64,000 nt of DNA from Semisulcospira habei (GCA_036245525.1 BTPG01000005.1:62001-126000); one strand, 5' to 3'; positions 22,463 through 33,011 are shown, counted from the first letter of the stretch. Made by a program: numbers and translations. The notes: generated by a model not told the origin, from the letters alone.

Positions 22463-22743
22463 GAGGTCTCGCCCTCCTCCCCGCTTGCCGCTGGTAACTC
22501 CGTAGACAACTGGCTAAAGGAGACACCACCTGGCGCCTGACCGGATGGGCAGGGGAGGCTACTCTCGTCCCTGTTAGGGATCCCCGAAAGCTCTCTCGTC
22601 CCTGTCAGGGATCCCCGAGAGCCTCCTGGTGGGGACCCTTTGGGTCTTAGGCTAAAATTGGTAAGCAAGTAGACTATTTCCAGTTAGTCATGTCATCGGT
22701 AAGTATTTTTCGAAAAAATACATTTTAGAGAAAAATTAATTTT

Positions 22744-22783
22744 TGCTTAGTAGCTGGCGCGGGACTAAGCTCACTCATGCAGC
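22744..22783. repeat. Palindrome family 4, right arm
   Basis: GCTTAGTAGCTGGCGCGGGA and CTAAGCTCACTCATGC complement 16366-16412. Confidence 0.75.
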
Positions 22784-22837
22784 TGACCTCAGCTCGCATA
22801 TCAGGACACATGAACATTTTCCTCTTTGTCTCGTCAG

Positions 22838-23047
22838 ATGTTTTGGGGTCGTACCTCTCTAGACGACCAAACAGACAGCACAGCACAGGCTGGCCCAGAC
22901 GCTCGGCGGCAGTTCTACGTTCCTGTCCTGATGCCCCCTGTAAAAATCAGCACCGTGATAGCAGGTAGCAAAGTCCGTCAGATGTCGGAGATTCCAGGCC
23001 GACGGCGGTCATTTGACGGCAGCACGAAACAAGAAGAGGACGAGGAG
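22838..23047 (+). CDS. SLX4: SLX4 exon 6 of window: XPF-binding region
   Basis: The exon starts after TTTGTCTCGTCAG and encodes MFWGRTSLDD, then RRQFYVPVLMPPVKI and EIPGRRRSF. The FYVPxLMPPV block and the preceding FWG correspond to the conserved core of the SLX4 MLR domain that contacts XPF. The chosen end, GAG/GTTGGT, gives 70 codons in phase 0 and fits exon 7, but it is a weak donor and the true end may differ by a few codons. The right end of DIRS copy C lies about 97 bases upstream of this acceptor. Confidence 0.8.
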
Positions 23048-23393
23048 GTTGGTGGGGAATGGTCGCATGCTTTCACCATCTGGATTTGAAGTTTTGATAG
23101 TTCAGCTGTAAAACATTTGAGACGTGCTGCATTGGGATACTTCAAATAAAGCTGCATCTCTGGGTGCACATCACCTCAAATGTGCTGACATACCATCATC
23201 TGTAGCCCAATTGCAGTTATGACCCAAAGGAAAACCCAACAAAGAAAGAAAGCCTCATTTATTTAGAATAAATTGCGATGCGAAAGTACTGAACCGCCTC
23301 ACTGCCAGTGGTTGCAGGCTTTGTTTCTGAAATGTTAATTCTACTGTAGAAAGCCCCAGCTGTCCAACAACTTACATACCAAGTGGTGTTAGC

Positions 23394-23460
23394 AAGAGGC
23401 ATAGATCCTCATGAGCCCCCCGCAACAGCGGGGGGCTCACGAGGATCATTGTCTCGTGTA
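23394..23460. repeat. Palindrome family 2
   Basis: AGCAAGAGGCATAGATCCTC opposes a slightly diverged complement, centre CCCCCCGCAACAGCGGGGGG. A half copy (GGGGCTCATGAGGATCTATG) follows at 23515-23552. Confidence 0.85.
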
Positions 23461-23813
23461 ACTTTCTCGCAGACTGTGTTCCTGAAAGTTTAATTCAGTG
23501 CCAAAGAGCGCAACTGCAGGGGCTCATGAGGATCTATGTCTCTTGTAGTTTTATCGGCAGTAAGGGGGTTAAGTTGGCACATTGTTTATTGCATGGGTGG
23601 GACTTTCCCAGCCACAGCCAAATTTCCGGATTTAAAAAAAAAAAGAATTTTTTTTTTTTTTTTTTTTTCACTTAAATAGTGCCCCAAGACCCTCGCTTCA
23701 GAATTCAACTTTTTTTTCAATCCCACCCATGTTATTGTGTGCTTGAAGTTTGTGTCTGTGCTTCTGATACTGCAGAATTGAGTACAACAAAGTGTGTGTG
23801 TGCGTATATGTAG

Positions 23814-23930
23814 AGCTGGTCAAGTGAAGACGAAGGTCCCCCCGTCCCGTCCACACAGACAGCGGCGCTCCTGGCAGAAATGGCAGCCGAGGCCGATGAA
23901 GACCACAGGGTTCAGCAGGGAAGCTTCTCT
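23814..23930 (+). CDS. SLX4: SLX4 exon 7 of window: acidic linker before BTB
   Basis: It is bounded by ATATGTAG and TCT/GTAAGT, 39 codons, phase 0. The peptide includes STQTAALLAEMAAEADED, which matches the T-x-x-LLAE-x-AAE helix found just before the BTB domain in animal SLX4. Upstream the exon is acidic and Pro-rich (SSEDEGPPVPS). The next intron is about 7.9 kb and holds the 82/83-bp satellite with its two insertions. Confidence 0.8.
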
Positions 23931-24059
23931 GTAAGTACCGCTCACACGGGTGACAGTCTTCAGTCCTGGAGGCCGATTCAGCTTTTTCAAAATCCCAGAA
24001 AGTTCGATTTCAGCTTTTTGGGTCCAGACAGAACAGTCCCTTCAGACAGTCTGTTCCGT

Positions 24060-24128
24060 CTGCAAGAGGCATAAGTTCTCATGAGCCCCTGCGTCCGCAG
24101 GGGCTCATGAGAATTTATGTCTCTTGCT
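24060..24128. repeat. Palindrome family 2
   Basis: GCAAGAGGCATAAGTTCTCA faces its complement around CCCCTGCGTCCGCAGGGG. It lies 130 bases after SLX4 exon 7. Confidence 0.9.
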
Positions 24129-24326
24129 GATCATGGGGCATGGCATAGTCAGTCTGTGGGCCGTCTTCAGTCATTCAGTAATTCCTATTTAGAGCGCGAG
24201 TGGCGAGTGAGAACTTATTGGAATGTGTACAGTCAGCTTTTAACTGAATCAGTGAGGCATGCCCGTTCGCCGTGTTTAATACCAGTATTTGCTTAGTATT
24301 TAGCATGAAAATCATATTTTAGATTT

Positions 24327-24367
<41 letters not shown>

Positions 24368-24547
24368 GTCTTAGTAACTGACTTCAAGACAAATTCCAAT
24401 GTTTTTATTGTTTTGTACATGGAAACATATGGCAATAAACTATCTTATCTTATGTCCCCCTTGCACATGTAGTGATCGGGGACAAGCAAGTTTACTGGAG
24501 ATATCATTTTTTAACTTAACTTTCGAATTTGGAAAAAAGGATTTTAC
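24129..24547. other. Intron with a GT microsatellite
   Basis: A GT run of about 14 dinucleotides lies at 24333-24361. Nothing coding is seen. Confidence 0.6.
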
Positions 24548-25470
24548 TCATTTCAGTTGTTTGCACTGTCACCCAGTACACAGCTAAATAAACATGTGGT
24601 GTGCTCTAGTTACATAGTGACTTAAATATACATTTCAGTTGTTTGCACTGTCACACATGTACACAGCTAAATAAACATGTGGTGTGCTCTAGTTACATAG
24701 TGACTTAAATATACATTTCAGTTGTTTGCACTGTCACCCAGTACACAGCTAAATAAACATGTGGTGTGCTCTAGTTACATAGTGACTTAAATATACATTT
24801 CAGTTGTTTGCACTGTCACCCAGTACACAGCTAAATAAACATGTGGTGTGCTCTAGTTACATAGTGACTTAAATATACATTTCAGTTGTTTGCACTGTCA
24901 CCCATGTACACAGCTAAATAAACATGTGGTGTGCTCTAGTTACATAGTGACTTAAATATACATTTCAGTTGTTTGCACTGTCACCCATGTACACAGCTAA
25001 ATAAACATGTGGTGTGCTCTAGTTACATAGTGACTTAAATATACATTTCAGTTGTTTGCACTGTCACCCAGTACACAGCTAAATAAACATGTGGTGTGCT
25101 CTAGTTACATAGTGACTTAAATATACATTTCAGTTGTTTGCACTGTCACCCATGTACACAGCTAAATAAACATGTGGTGTGCTCTAGTTACATAGTGACT
25201 TAAATATACATGTCAGTTGTTTGCACTGTCACCCAGTACACAGCTAAATAAACATGTGGTGTGCTCTAGTTACATAGTGACTTAAATATACATTTCAGTT
25301 GTTTGCACTGTCACCCAGTACACAGCTAAATAAACATGTGGTGTGCTCTAGTTACATAGTGACTTAAATATACATTTCAGTTGTTTGCACTGTCACCCAT
25401 GTACACAGCTAAATAAACATGTGGTGTGCTCTAGTTACATAGTGACTTAAATATACATTTCAGTTGTTTG
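24548..25470. repeat. 82/83-bp satellite, first block
   Basis: Units contain CATTTCAGTTGTTTGCACTG and CTAAATAAACATGTGGTGTG. Two variants differ at CCCATGTACAC versus CCCAGTACAC. The block runs without change of phase into the LINE insertion at 25482. Confidence 0.95.
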
Positions 25471-25515
25471 CACTGTCACCCCCTCTCTCTTGGCTTGACT
25501 TCGCGAACGAAGATT

Positions 25516-27669
25516 TTATAGGAGTTGCCCACGACGTCTGCAGGCTTGTTCGTGGCTGCGGAGGCCAATCCGAGACAGGCAGGTTCGACCGCAGTGGCTG
25601 CAGGGGAAGGTATGGCCAGGGTTCTGAGCTGCGGCATCTCTGTTTTTTCTCCTGAGCCGCTTGTCCTTAAGGCTAGCTCTGTGAGAGTCCTCAAAGGAGA
25701 CAGCTGCCTTGTAAATGGTGGAGCGCCAGGTGTCACGGTCCGCAGCAAGCGAAGACCACTGGTGGTGGTCGATTTGGCAGGCACTAAGTGACTTCTTGAG
25801 ACAGTCTTTGTATCTCTTCTTTGGTGCCCCTCTGTCACGGTGTCCAGTAGCAAGCTCGCCGAACAGGGTGATCTTTGGTAGGCGATGATCCTCCATCCTG
25901 GAGACATGCCCCGCCCAGCGGAGCTGTGTCCGCAGCAGCAAAGCCTTGATGTTCACAGTTTCAGCCTGTTCAAGGACCTCGACGTTGGTGACATAGTCAC
26001 TCCAGTGAATGCCCAGGATGGTACGCAGGCAGCGCTGGTGGAAGCGTTCGAGGAGTCGTAGTTGGCTGTGGTAGAGGGCCCAAGACTCGGAACCATACAG
26101 CAGGGTGGTGAGGACCACAGCTCTGTACACGCTGATCTTGGTGCCTGTTTTCAGCTGTTGATTGTGCCACACCCGCTTGAAAAGTCGCCCGAAAGCGCTG
26201 TTCGCTTTTGCCAGCCTGCTGTCAAGCTCCTTGTCCAGCTTGGCGTCCGACGTGATAATGCAGCCAAGGTAAGTAAACTGGTGCACTGACTTTAGTTCAG
26301 ACTCGCCAATGGTGATGTGAGGAGGGCGATACACTGTCTTGGGTGCCGGCTGATGGAGGACCTCTGTCTTTTTCAGACTGACCTCGAGTCCAAAGAGCTG
26401 GGCAGCATCTGCGAAGCAAGACGTGATGCGCTGCAGGGCTCTCTCTGTGTGTGCAACGAGGGCAGCATCATCAGCAAAAAGCAGCTCACGAATCAGTTGG
26501 TCTAGGGTTTTCGTGTGGGCCTGCAGTCGTCTAAGGTTGAACAGGCTGCCATCGAGACGATACCTGATGTACACTGCATCGTCATCATCGAGGTCCACTG
26601 TGGCCTGCTTCAACATCATGCTAAAAAAGATGGTGAAGAGGGTCGGTGCCAGCACGCAGCCCTGCTTTACGCCGTTGAGAATAGGGAATGGTTCTGAGAG
26701 ATCATTGTTGAGTCTGACCTGGCCTTGCTGGTCCTCGTGTAGCTGGACAATCATGTTGAGGAACTTTGGGGGACAGCCAAGTCGCTCCAGGATCTGCCAC
26801 ATGCCTTGCCTGCTCACAGTGTCGAACGCTTTTGTTAGGTCGACAAATGTTACGTACAGCCCTTTGTTCTGCTCGCGGCACTTCTCCTGCAGCTGTCTCA
26901 GCACAAAGACCATATCGGTGGTGCTCCTGTTTGCTCTGAAGCCACACTGGCCCTCTGGGAGTTGGTCTTCAGCGATGGCAGGTACCAGCCGATTCAGGAG
27001 CAGCCTTGCAAGGATTTTCCCAGCAATGGACAGCAGGGTAATTCCCCGATAGTTGGAACAGTCAGACTTCTCGCCTTTGTTCTTGTACAGGGTGATAACG
27101 ACTGCATCACGGAGATCTTTTGGTAGTGTTCCTTCCTCCCAGCAGCAGAGAAAGAGGTCATGGAGCTTGTTGTGCAGTGCTGTGCCTCCATGTTTCCAGA
27201 TCTCTGGCGGTATTCCATCAATGCCTGCTGCTTTGCCACTCTTGAGCTGGTGGATGGCTGTGAGGGTCTCTTCAGCGGTGGGCGGTTCGTCCAATTCAAC
27301 CTTTACTGGGAGGTGTGGGATTTGTAGGACGACTGCTTCTTGAACAGTGCGCTCAGCGCTGAAGAGGCTCTGAAAGTATTCCGACCAGCGGTTCAAGATG
27401 GAAGTATTATCTGTGAGGAGTGCCTGGCCATTCGCGCTTCGCAGGGGACTTTGTACCAGGTGCCTGGGGCCATACACTGCTTTCAGTGCTTCGTAGAAGC
27501 CCCTGTAGTCACCATTGTCAGCACAAAGCTGGGTCCTCTGTGCAAGTCTGGTCCACCACTCATTCTGGAGATCTCTGAGCTTGCGCTGGAGACTGCTGCA
27601 GATGAGGCGGAAGGCAGATTTCTTCACAGGGCAGGAAGGCTGGGCTAGGTGGGCCTGATGGGCGGCTCT
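25516..27669 (-). CDS. LINE reverse transcriptase, intact C-terminal part
   Basis: A stop-free frame of about 715 codons encodes the reverse transcriptase of a non-LTR retrotransposon. From its N-terminus, GKAAGIDGIPPEIWKH, SNYRGITLLSIAGKILARLL and GFRANRSTTDMVFVLRQLQ are RT motifs; ELLFADDAALVAHTE holds the catalytic FADD. After the palm come the LRWAGHVSRMEDHRLPK segment seen in many animal LINEs and a terminal C2H2-like finger, FPCSHCGRTCLSRIGLRSHE. The endonuclease is missing because of 5' truncation. The clade is uncertain (RTE- or I-like). Absence of stops suggests a young insertion. Confidence 0.9.
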   Translation of the reverse strand, partial: RAAHQAHLAQPSCPVKKSAFRLICSSLQRKLRDLQNEWWTRLAQRTQLCADNGDYRGFYEALKAVYGPRHLVQSPLRSANGQALLTDNTSILNRWSEYFQSLFSAERTVQEAVVLQIPHLPVKVELDEPPTAEETLTAIHQLKSGKAAGIDGIPPEIWKHGGTALHNKLHDLFLCCWEEGTLPKDLRDAVVITLYKNKGEKSDCSNYRGITLLSIAGKILARLLLNRLVPAIAEDQLPEGQCGFRANRSTTDMVFVLRQLQEKCREQNKGLYVTFVDLTKAFDTVSRQGMWQILERLGCPPKFLNMIVQLHEDQQGQVRLNNDLSEPFPILNGVKQGCVLAPTLFTIFFSMMLKQATVDLDDDDAVYIRYRLDGSLFNLRRLQAHTKTLDQLIRELLFADDAALVAHTERALQRITSCFADAAQLFGLEVSLKKTEVLHQPAPKTVYRPPHITIGESELKSVHQFTYLGCIITSDAKLDKELDSRLAKANSAFGRLFKRVWHNQQLKTGTKISVYRAVVLTTLLYGSESWALYHSQLRLLERFHQRCLRTILGIHWSDYVTNVEVLEQAETVNIKALLLRTQLRWAGHVSRMEDHRLPKITLFGELATGHRDRGAPKKRYKDCLKKSLSACQIDHHQWSSLAADRDTWRSTIYKAAVSFEDSHRASLKDKRLRRKNRDAAAQNPGHTFPCSHCGRTCLSRIGLRSHEQACRRRGQLL

Positions 27670-27675
27670 GTGACG

Positions 27676-27909
27676 TTGCCAGCCTTCAGCGTGACGATGT
27701 GAAAGCTGCCTTTCAGACAGATTTAGAGCGCAGGCTCAAAGACACAGCGGACCCAGTAGACTCCTCCCCTGAAACACTTTGGGAACAACTGAAAACTGCT
27801 ATTGCAAAATCCTCTGCAGAAGTCTTGGGTTTCGCCAGAAAGAAGAACAAAGACTGGTTTGACGAAAACGATGTAGAGATCCAGGAACACCTAGCAAAAA
27901 AGAGAGCCG
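27676..27909 (+). pseudogene. Inverted 5' fragment of the same LINE protein
   Basis: The + strand encodes DDVKAAFQTDLERRLKDTAD, then TLWEQLKTAIAKSSAEVLGF and KNKDWFDENDVEIQEHLAKK followed by RAA. This is the segment just N-terminal to the minus-strand RT frame, so it is the inverted arm of the twin-primed copy. Confidence 0.88.
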
Positions 27910-28470
27910 CCCACTGTCACCCAGTACACAGCTAAATAAACATGTGGTGTGCTCTAGTTACATAGTGACTTAAATATACATTTCAGTTGTTTGCACTGTC
28001 ACCCATGTACACAGCTAAATAAACATGTGGTGTGCTCTAGTTACATAGTGACTTAAATATACATTTCAGTTGTTTGCACTGTCACCCATGTACACAGCTA
28101 AATAAACATGTGGTGTGCTCTAGTTACATAGTGACTTAAATATACATTTCAGTTGTTTGCACTGTCACCCATGTACACAGCTAAATAAACATGTGGTGTG
28201 CTCTAGTTACATAGTGACTTAAATATACATTTCAGTTGTTTGCACTGTCACCCATGTACACAGCTAAATAAACATGTGGTGTGCTCTAGTTACATAGTGA
28301 CTTAAATATACATTTCAGTTGTTTGCACTGTCACCCAGTACACAGCTAAATAAACATGTGGTGTGCTCTAGTTACATAGTGACTTAAATATACATTTCAG
28401 TTGTTTGCACTGTCACCCATGTACACAGCTAAATAAACATGTGGTGTGCTCTAGTTACATAGTGACTTAA
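27910..28470. repeat. 82/83-bp satellite, second block
   Basis: About seven units continue between the LINE and the TTAA element. The block ends in TTAA at 28467-28470, which is duplicated at 29492-29495. Confidence 0.95.
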
Positions 28471-28896
28471 AGCTGAGGTGCAATGAGAAAAACCTGCCCA
28501 GCACGTGTTTTAGAAAGACTACAGGACCCAGCTTGGGCCCTGCCCCTAAGTGGGTCAAATCGGATCGTAACTCAGTTGACGGAGTTGGCAACTGCGTATC
28601 CCGAGCTTGCAAAACTCTCGGAAAACGACAGACCACTTCCTGTTGCACGGAAATCATCGCGATTAGCAGATCGGACAACAGCAGACGATTCTGTGACACT
28701 TTGAAACTGACCGACAGCCACGGATTTTACGCGCTGGGGACTATGATGGCAGAATGTACGGCTGTACATGCTGTAAGTATGACTCCTGACACTTTGTAGT
28801 TGTGAACGAATTTTTTCAACACGTACCTCCAGTCCAATATAGGCTAATATAAATAAATAAAGAAGCATTGTGATGTACAACCAATACAGTAAATTG

Positions 28897-28943
<47 letters not shown>

Positions 28944-29491
28944 CGACTGTTTACATAGATGCCAAAAGATACAAGGTCGCCATGGGTCAAGCTGATTTTT
29001 AGTAGCTGCCCTTCGTATGGAGAAAAAAATTTGCTGTAGGCCACTCCAGATGAAAAGATATAACAACAAACACAAAACGACAAATAACCCCTCCTTCCTC
29101 ACCCTTCCGATATCAAATAAGTTTCAGGCTGTACTGTGTAACTTACGGATAGCTCGTCCTGGTCCATATCCAGTGTGCGTCCAGGCAAGGCACAAATGGC
29201 CTGCTCTGTCCGTCGGGTGGTCGAGTGTCGTCTGCTACTGTTGATATCAGTAAAAATATCGCTGGTTTAGATCAGTGATCGCGGTGCACACTCGCTGCAA
29301 ACAGGAAGTGGCCTGTCTTTTTCACGGGAGTTTTGCCAGCACGACCAACGCCGTTGAAAACTCAGTCAACTGAGTAGCAAACCGGTTTGCCGAAGTTAGC
29401 CGAACGTTCACGAAGACAGGGCCCTCGCTGGGTCCTGCACAGTTTTTTTCAAACACGTGCGGGGCGGAGTTTTTTTGACTGTTTCTCAGCT
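28471..29491. mobile_element. Non-autonomous DNA transposon with long inverted repeats and TTAA duplication
   Basis: The ends are AGCTGAG and CTCAGCT, directly flanked by TTAA that interrupts one satellite unit. Roughly 200-base inverted arms can be followed: GCACGTGTTTTAGAAAGACT opposes TTTTTTTCAAACACGTGCGG, and GACAGACCACTTCCTG opposes CAGGAAGTGGCCTGTC. The middle holds a GA microsatellite (28901-28940) and no transposase. TTAA duplication is typical of piggyBac and Kolobok groups; the ends alone do not decide between them. Confidence 0.85.
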
Positions 29492-29495
29492 TTAA

Positions 29496-31822
29496 ATATA
29501 CATTTCAGTTGTTTGCACTGTCACCCATGTACACAGCTAAATAAACATGTGGTGTGCTCTAGTTACATAGTGACTTAAATATACATTTCAGTTGTTTGCA
29601 CTGTCACCCAGTACACAGCTAAATAAACATGTGGTGTGCTCTAGTTACATAGTGACTTAAATATACATTTCAGTTGTTTGCACTGTCACCCATGTACACA
29701 GCTAAATAAACATGTGGTGTGCTCTAGTTACATAGTGACTTAAATATACATTTCAGTTGTTTGCACTGTCACCCATGTACACAGCTAAATAAACATGTGG
29801 TGTGCTCTAGTTACATAGTGACTTAAATATACATTTCAGTTGTTTGCACTGTCACCCATGTACACAGCTAAATAAACATGTGGTGTGCTCTAGTTACATA
29901 GTGACTTAAATATACATTTCAGTTGTTTGCACTGTCACCCATGTACACAGCTAAATAAACATGTGGTGTGCTCTAGTTACATAGTGACTTAAATATACAT
30001 TTCAGTTGTTTGCACTGTCACCCATGTACACAGCTAAATAAACATGTGGTGTGCTCTAGTTACATAGTGACTTAAATATACATTTCAGTTGTTTGCACTG
30101 TCACCCAGTACACAGCTAAATAAACATGTGGTGTGCTCTAGTTACATAGTGACTTAAATATACATTTCAGTTGTTTGCACTGTCACCCATGTACACAGCT
30201 AAATAAACATGTGGTGTGCTCTAGTTACATAGTGACTTAAATATACATTTCAGTTGTTTGCACTGTCACCCATGTACACAGCTAAATAAACATGTGGTGT
30301 GCTCTAGTTACATAGTGACTTAAATATACATTTCAGTTGTTTGCACTGTCACCCATGTACACAGCTAAATAAACATGTGGTGTGCTCTAGTTACATAGTG
30401 ACTTAAATATACATTTCAGTTGTTTGCACTGTCACCCAGTACACAGCTAAATAAACATGTGGTGTGCTCTAGTTACATAGTGACTTAAATATACATTTCA
30501 GTTGTTTGCACTGTCACCCATGTACACAGCTAAATAAACATGTGGTGTGCTCTAGTTACATAGTGACTTAAATATACATTTCAGTTGTTTGCACTGTCAC
30601 CCATGTACACAGCTAAATAAACATGTGGTGTGCTCTAGTTACATAGTGACTTAAATATACATTTCAGTTGTTTGCACTGTCACCCAGTACACAGCTAAAT
30701 AAACATGTGGTGTGCTCTAGTTACATAGTGACTTAAATATACATTTCAGTTGTTTGCACTGTCACCCATGTACACAGCTAAATAAACATGTGGTGTGCTC
30801 TAGTTACATAGTGACTTAAATATACATTTCAGTTGTTTGCACTGTCACCCATGTACACAGCTAAATAAACATGTGGTGTGCTCTAGTTACATAGTGACTT
30901 AAATATACATTTCAGTTGTTTGCACTGTCACCCATGTACACAGCTAAATAAACATGTGGTGTGCTCTAGTTACATAGTGACTTAAATATACATTTCAGTT
31001 GTTTGCACTGTCACCCATGTACACAGCTAAATAAACATGTGGTGTGCTCTAGTTACATAGTGACTTAAATATACATTTCAGTTGTTTGCACTGTCACCCA
31101 TGTACACAGCTAAATAAACATGTGGTGTGCTCTAGTTACATAGTGACTTAAATATACATTTCAGTTGTTTGCACTGTCACCCAGTACACAGCTAAATAAA
31201 CATGTGGTGTGCTCTAGTTACATAGTGACTTAAATATACATTTCAGTTGTTTGCACTGTCACCCATGTACACAGCTAAATAAACATGTGGTGTGCTCTAG
31301 TTACATAGTGACTTAAATATACATTTCAGTTGTTTGCACTGTCACCCATGTACACAGCTAAATAAACATGTGGTGTGCTCTAGTTACATAGTGACTTAAA
31401 TATACATTTCAGTTGTTTGCACTGTCACCCATGTACACAGCTAAATAAACATGTGGTGTGCTCTAGTTACATAGTGTCTTAAATATACATTTCAGTTGTT
31501 TGCACTGTCACCCATGTACACAGCTAAATAAACATGTGGTGTGCTCTAGTTACATAGTGACTTAAATATACATTTCAGTTGTTTGCACTGTCACCCATGT
31601 ACACAGCTAAATAAACATGTGGTGTGCTCTAGTTACATAGTGACTTAAATATACATTTCAGTTGTTTGCACTGTCACCTATGTACACAGCTAAATAAACA
31701 TGTGGTGTGCTCTAGTTACATAGTGACTTAAATATACATTTCAGTTGTTTGCACTGTCACCCATGTACACAGCTAAATAAACATGTGGTGTGCTCTAGTT
31801 ACATAGTGACTTAAATATACAT
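29496..31822. repeat. 82/83-bp satellite, third block
   Basis: About 28 nearly identical units reach to the T-run that serves as the pyrimidine tract for SLX4 exon 8. The TATA and TTAAATATACATT segments make each unit a potential TTAA target. Confidence 0.95.
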
Positions 31823-31835
31823 TTTTTTTTTTTAG

Positions 31836-31991
31836 ACATCGCCAAGACAGAAAATCAGAGACGTAGTGGCAGCTTATGCTTCGCTTGTAAACCGCCATGA
31901 CTTCAGTGACATACAGATCCGTGTGGCCGATGGTGTGATGCTGTATGCTCACAGGATTATCCTGTATGCCCGATGTCCCAAACTTCTGCAG
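31836..31991 (+). CDS. SLX4: SLX4 exon 8 of window: BTB domain, first part
   Basis: The acceptor is a T-run ending TTTTAG, directly after the last satellite unit; the donor is CAG/GTTGGT. The 52-codon exon encodes NRHDFSDIQIRVADG followed by LYAHRIILYARCPKLLQ. The DFSDIQI strand and the YAHRIIL-RCP helix are classical BTB/POZ fold signatures. In SLX4 the BTB domain mediates dimerisation and supports nuclease function. Here the acceptor's pyrimidine tract abuts the satellite. Confidence 0.9.
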
Positions 31992-32044
31992 GTTGGTCCT
32001 TGCAATGAACGCTTCACTTCCAAAAAGAATCTGAACGCTACCCA

Positions 32045-32116
32045 ACTGCAAGAGGCATAGATCCTCATGAGACCCCAGAGTTGCGGGGGCTCATGAGGAT
32101 CTATGCCTCTTGCTGA
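32045..32116. repeat. Palindrome family 2
   Basis: CAACTGCAAGAGGCATAGAT and complement flank GCCCC-rich centre (one side GAGACCCCAGAG). It begins 53 bases after SLX4 exon 8. Confidence 0.9.
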
Positions 32117-32292
32117 ATCGATTTTATATCCATGTTCCTTTCATGGCTGGGGCTCTTTAGCGTTGAGTTTATTCAGAGTTTGAAAACATGATCTGCGCCC
32201 TCTAGCAATGGCGATAAATGCTTCTGTTTCATGTGTCCAGCGAGAAGCTAAATGGATTGTGATAACTTAAGGGTAGTCCCTCATCGAAGTAC

Positions 32293-32409
32293 AGCTGGAG
32301 ATGGATTGACCATGATAATTCAAGGGTAGTGCCAAATCAGCTTGGTGCCATTAGGCGCCAAGCTGATCTGGCACTACCCTTGAATTATCATGGTCGATTC
32401 ACCTCCTGC
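32293..32409. repeat. Palindrome family 1, extended
   Basis: The hairpin extends beyond the core: GGAGATGGATTGACCATGAT opposes ATCATGGTCGATTCACCTCC, stem about 55 bp, centre TTAGGCGCC. Confidence 0.88.
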
Positions 32410-32452
32410 GGTAGTGTCAGAGCTAAGTGGGTTAATCGCATTTCACAGCGAC

Positions 32453-32490
32453 GTTTGTTTTTTCAAAATACATTACCGATGGCATTACTA
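32453..32490 (+). mobile_element. DIRS left-terminus remnant next to SLX4 exon 9
   Basis: TTGTTTTTTCAAAATACATT and ACCGATGGCATTACTAT are identical to the first bases of copy E (47948-47985). No other DIRS sequence accompanies it. It ends about 20 bases upstream of the exon 9 acceptor. Confidence 0.8.
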
Positions 32491-32510
32491 TATTACGTGT
32501 GTTTCTACAG

Positions 32511-32647
32511 CTGGCCGAGATCGGATCTGGCTTGGCCGACCTGACTGACTGGTCCCCTGAGTGTGTACTGGCTGTCCTGAGATTCGTGTATGCTGGTTGC
32601 ACTGACTTTGATGCGGACATGCACAGCGTTCTCAATCTGGCAGACAG
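32511..32647 (+). CDS. SLX4: SLX4 exon 9 of window: BTB domain, middle part
   Basis: The acceptor is GTGTTTCTACAG. The exon encodes LTDWSPECVLAVLRFVYAGC and ends HSVLNLAD plus two bases of an Arg codon. The 'VLRFVYAGCTDFD' segment is the BTB helix-loop that follows the dimer core. An open frame runs past the donor to a stop near 32714, but ending at 32647 joins the frame to exon 10 as LADR-LGLTDL, which fits the BTB family. A remnant of a DIRS left terminus ends about 20 bases upstream of the acceptor. Confidence 0.85.
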
Positions 32648-32708
32648 GTGTGACAATCTTGTGCGCATATTTTGTCTCGGAAGAGTAAAGTTTGTGAGAG
32701 AGAAAAAA

Positions 32709-32968
32709 ATCTAGTTTCTACTGTACGTTGGATGGATCAGCCATGGTGTGTCAGGCTTTGTGGTTATCTACTGTACGTTGGATGGATCAGCCATGGTGTG
32801 TCAGGCTTTGTGGTTATCTACTGTACGTTGGATGGATCAGCCATGGTGTGTCAGGCTTTGTGGTTATCTACTGTACGTTGGATGGATCAGCCATGGTGTG
32901 TCAGGCTTTGTGGTTATTTACTGTACGTTGGATGGATCAGCCATGGTGTGTCAGGCTTTGTGGTTATC
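32709..32968. repeat. 50-bp tandem repeat, five units
   Basis: Units contain CTACTGTACGTTGGATGGAT and GTGTGTCAGGCTTTGTGGTT and are almost identical. It starts about 60 bases after SLX4 exon 9. Confidence 0.95.
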
Positions 32969-33011
32969 TGTGCAGAAATGTATCTTAACCCATTCAGCCC
33001 CGGCGCACTAC

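Larger units (their letters stand above)
16434..22740 (+). mobile_element. DIRS copy C (complete ends, heavily degraded inside)
   Basis: The left terminus is TTGTTTCCTCAAAACACATT; the right terminus ends CATTTTAGAGAAAAATTAAT. The left arm (16440-16650) and right arm (22480-22690) are near-perfect inverted repeats, and the ICR lies at 22365-22462. The interior is very GC-rich and carries two tandem arrays. It belongs to the same arm subfamily as copy A. It sits in the intron before SLX4 exon 6, inside a family 4 palindrome. Confidence 0.9.
25482..27909 (-). mobile_element. LINE with 5' twin-priming inversion in satellite
   Basis: The element is flanked by an 11-bp target duplication, CACTGTCACCC (25471-25481 and 27910-27920), read against the satellite phase. 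The 3' end is on the left (GAAGTCAAGCCAAGAGAG on the minus strand). The sense part spans 25482-27669. The 5' part, 27670-27909, is inverted: its coding frame is on the + strand. Both parts meet at the same codons for R-A-A-H and share about ten bases (AGAGCCGCCC). This is the structure left by twin priming during target-primed reverse transcription. Confidence 0.9.

Noticed and set aside
28471..29491. Assignment to piggyBac
   Set aside because: TTAA fits, but the ends AGCTGAG are not typical and no transposase is present; the group is left open.
24548..31822. CRISPR-like look of regular repeats
   Set aside because: Units are head-to-tail without unique spacers, in a eukaryotic intron.
32648..32714. 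Read-through end of SLX4 at 32714
   Set aside because: Splicing at 32647 to 33599 restores the BTB sequence with matching phase; read-through gives a non-homologous tail.
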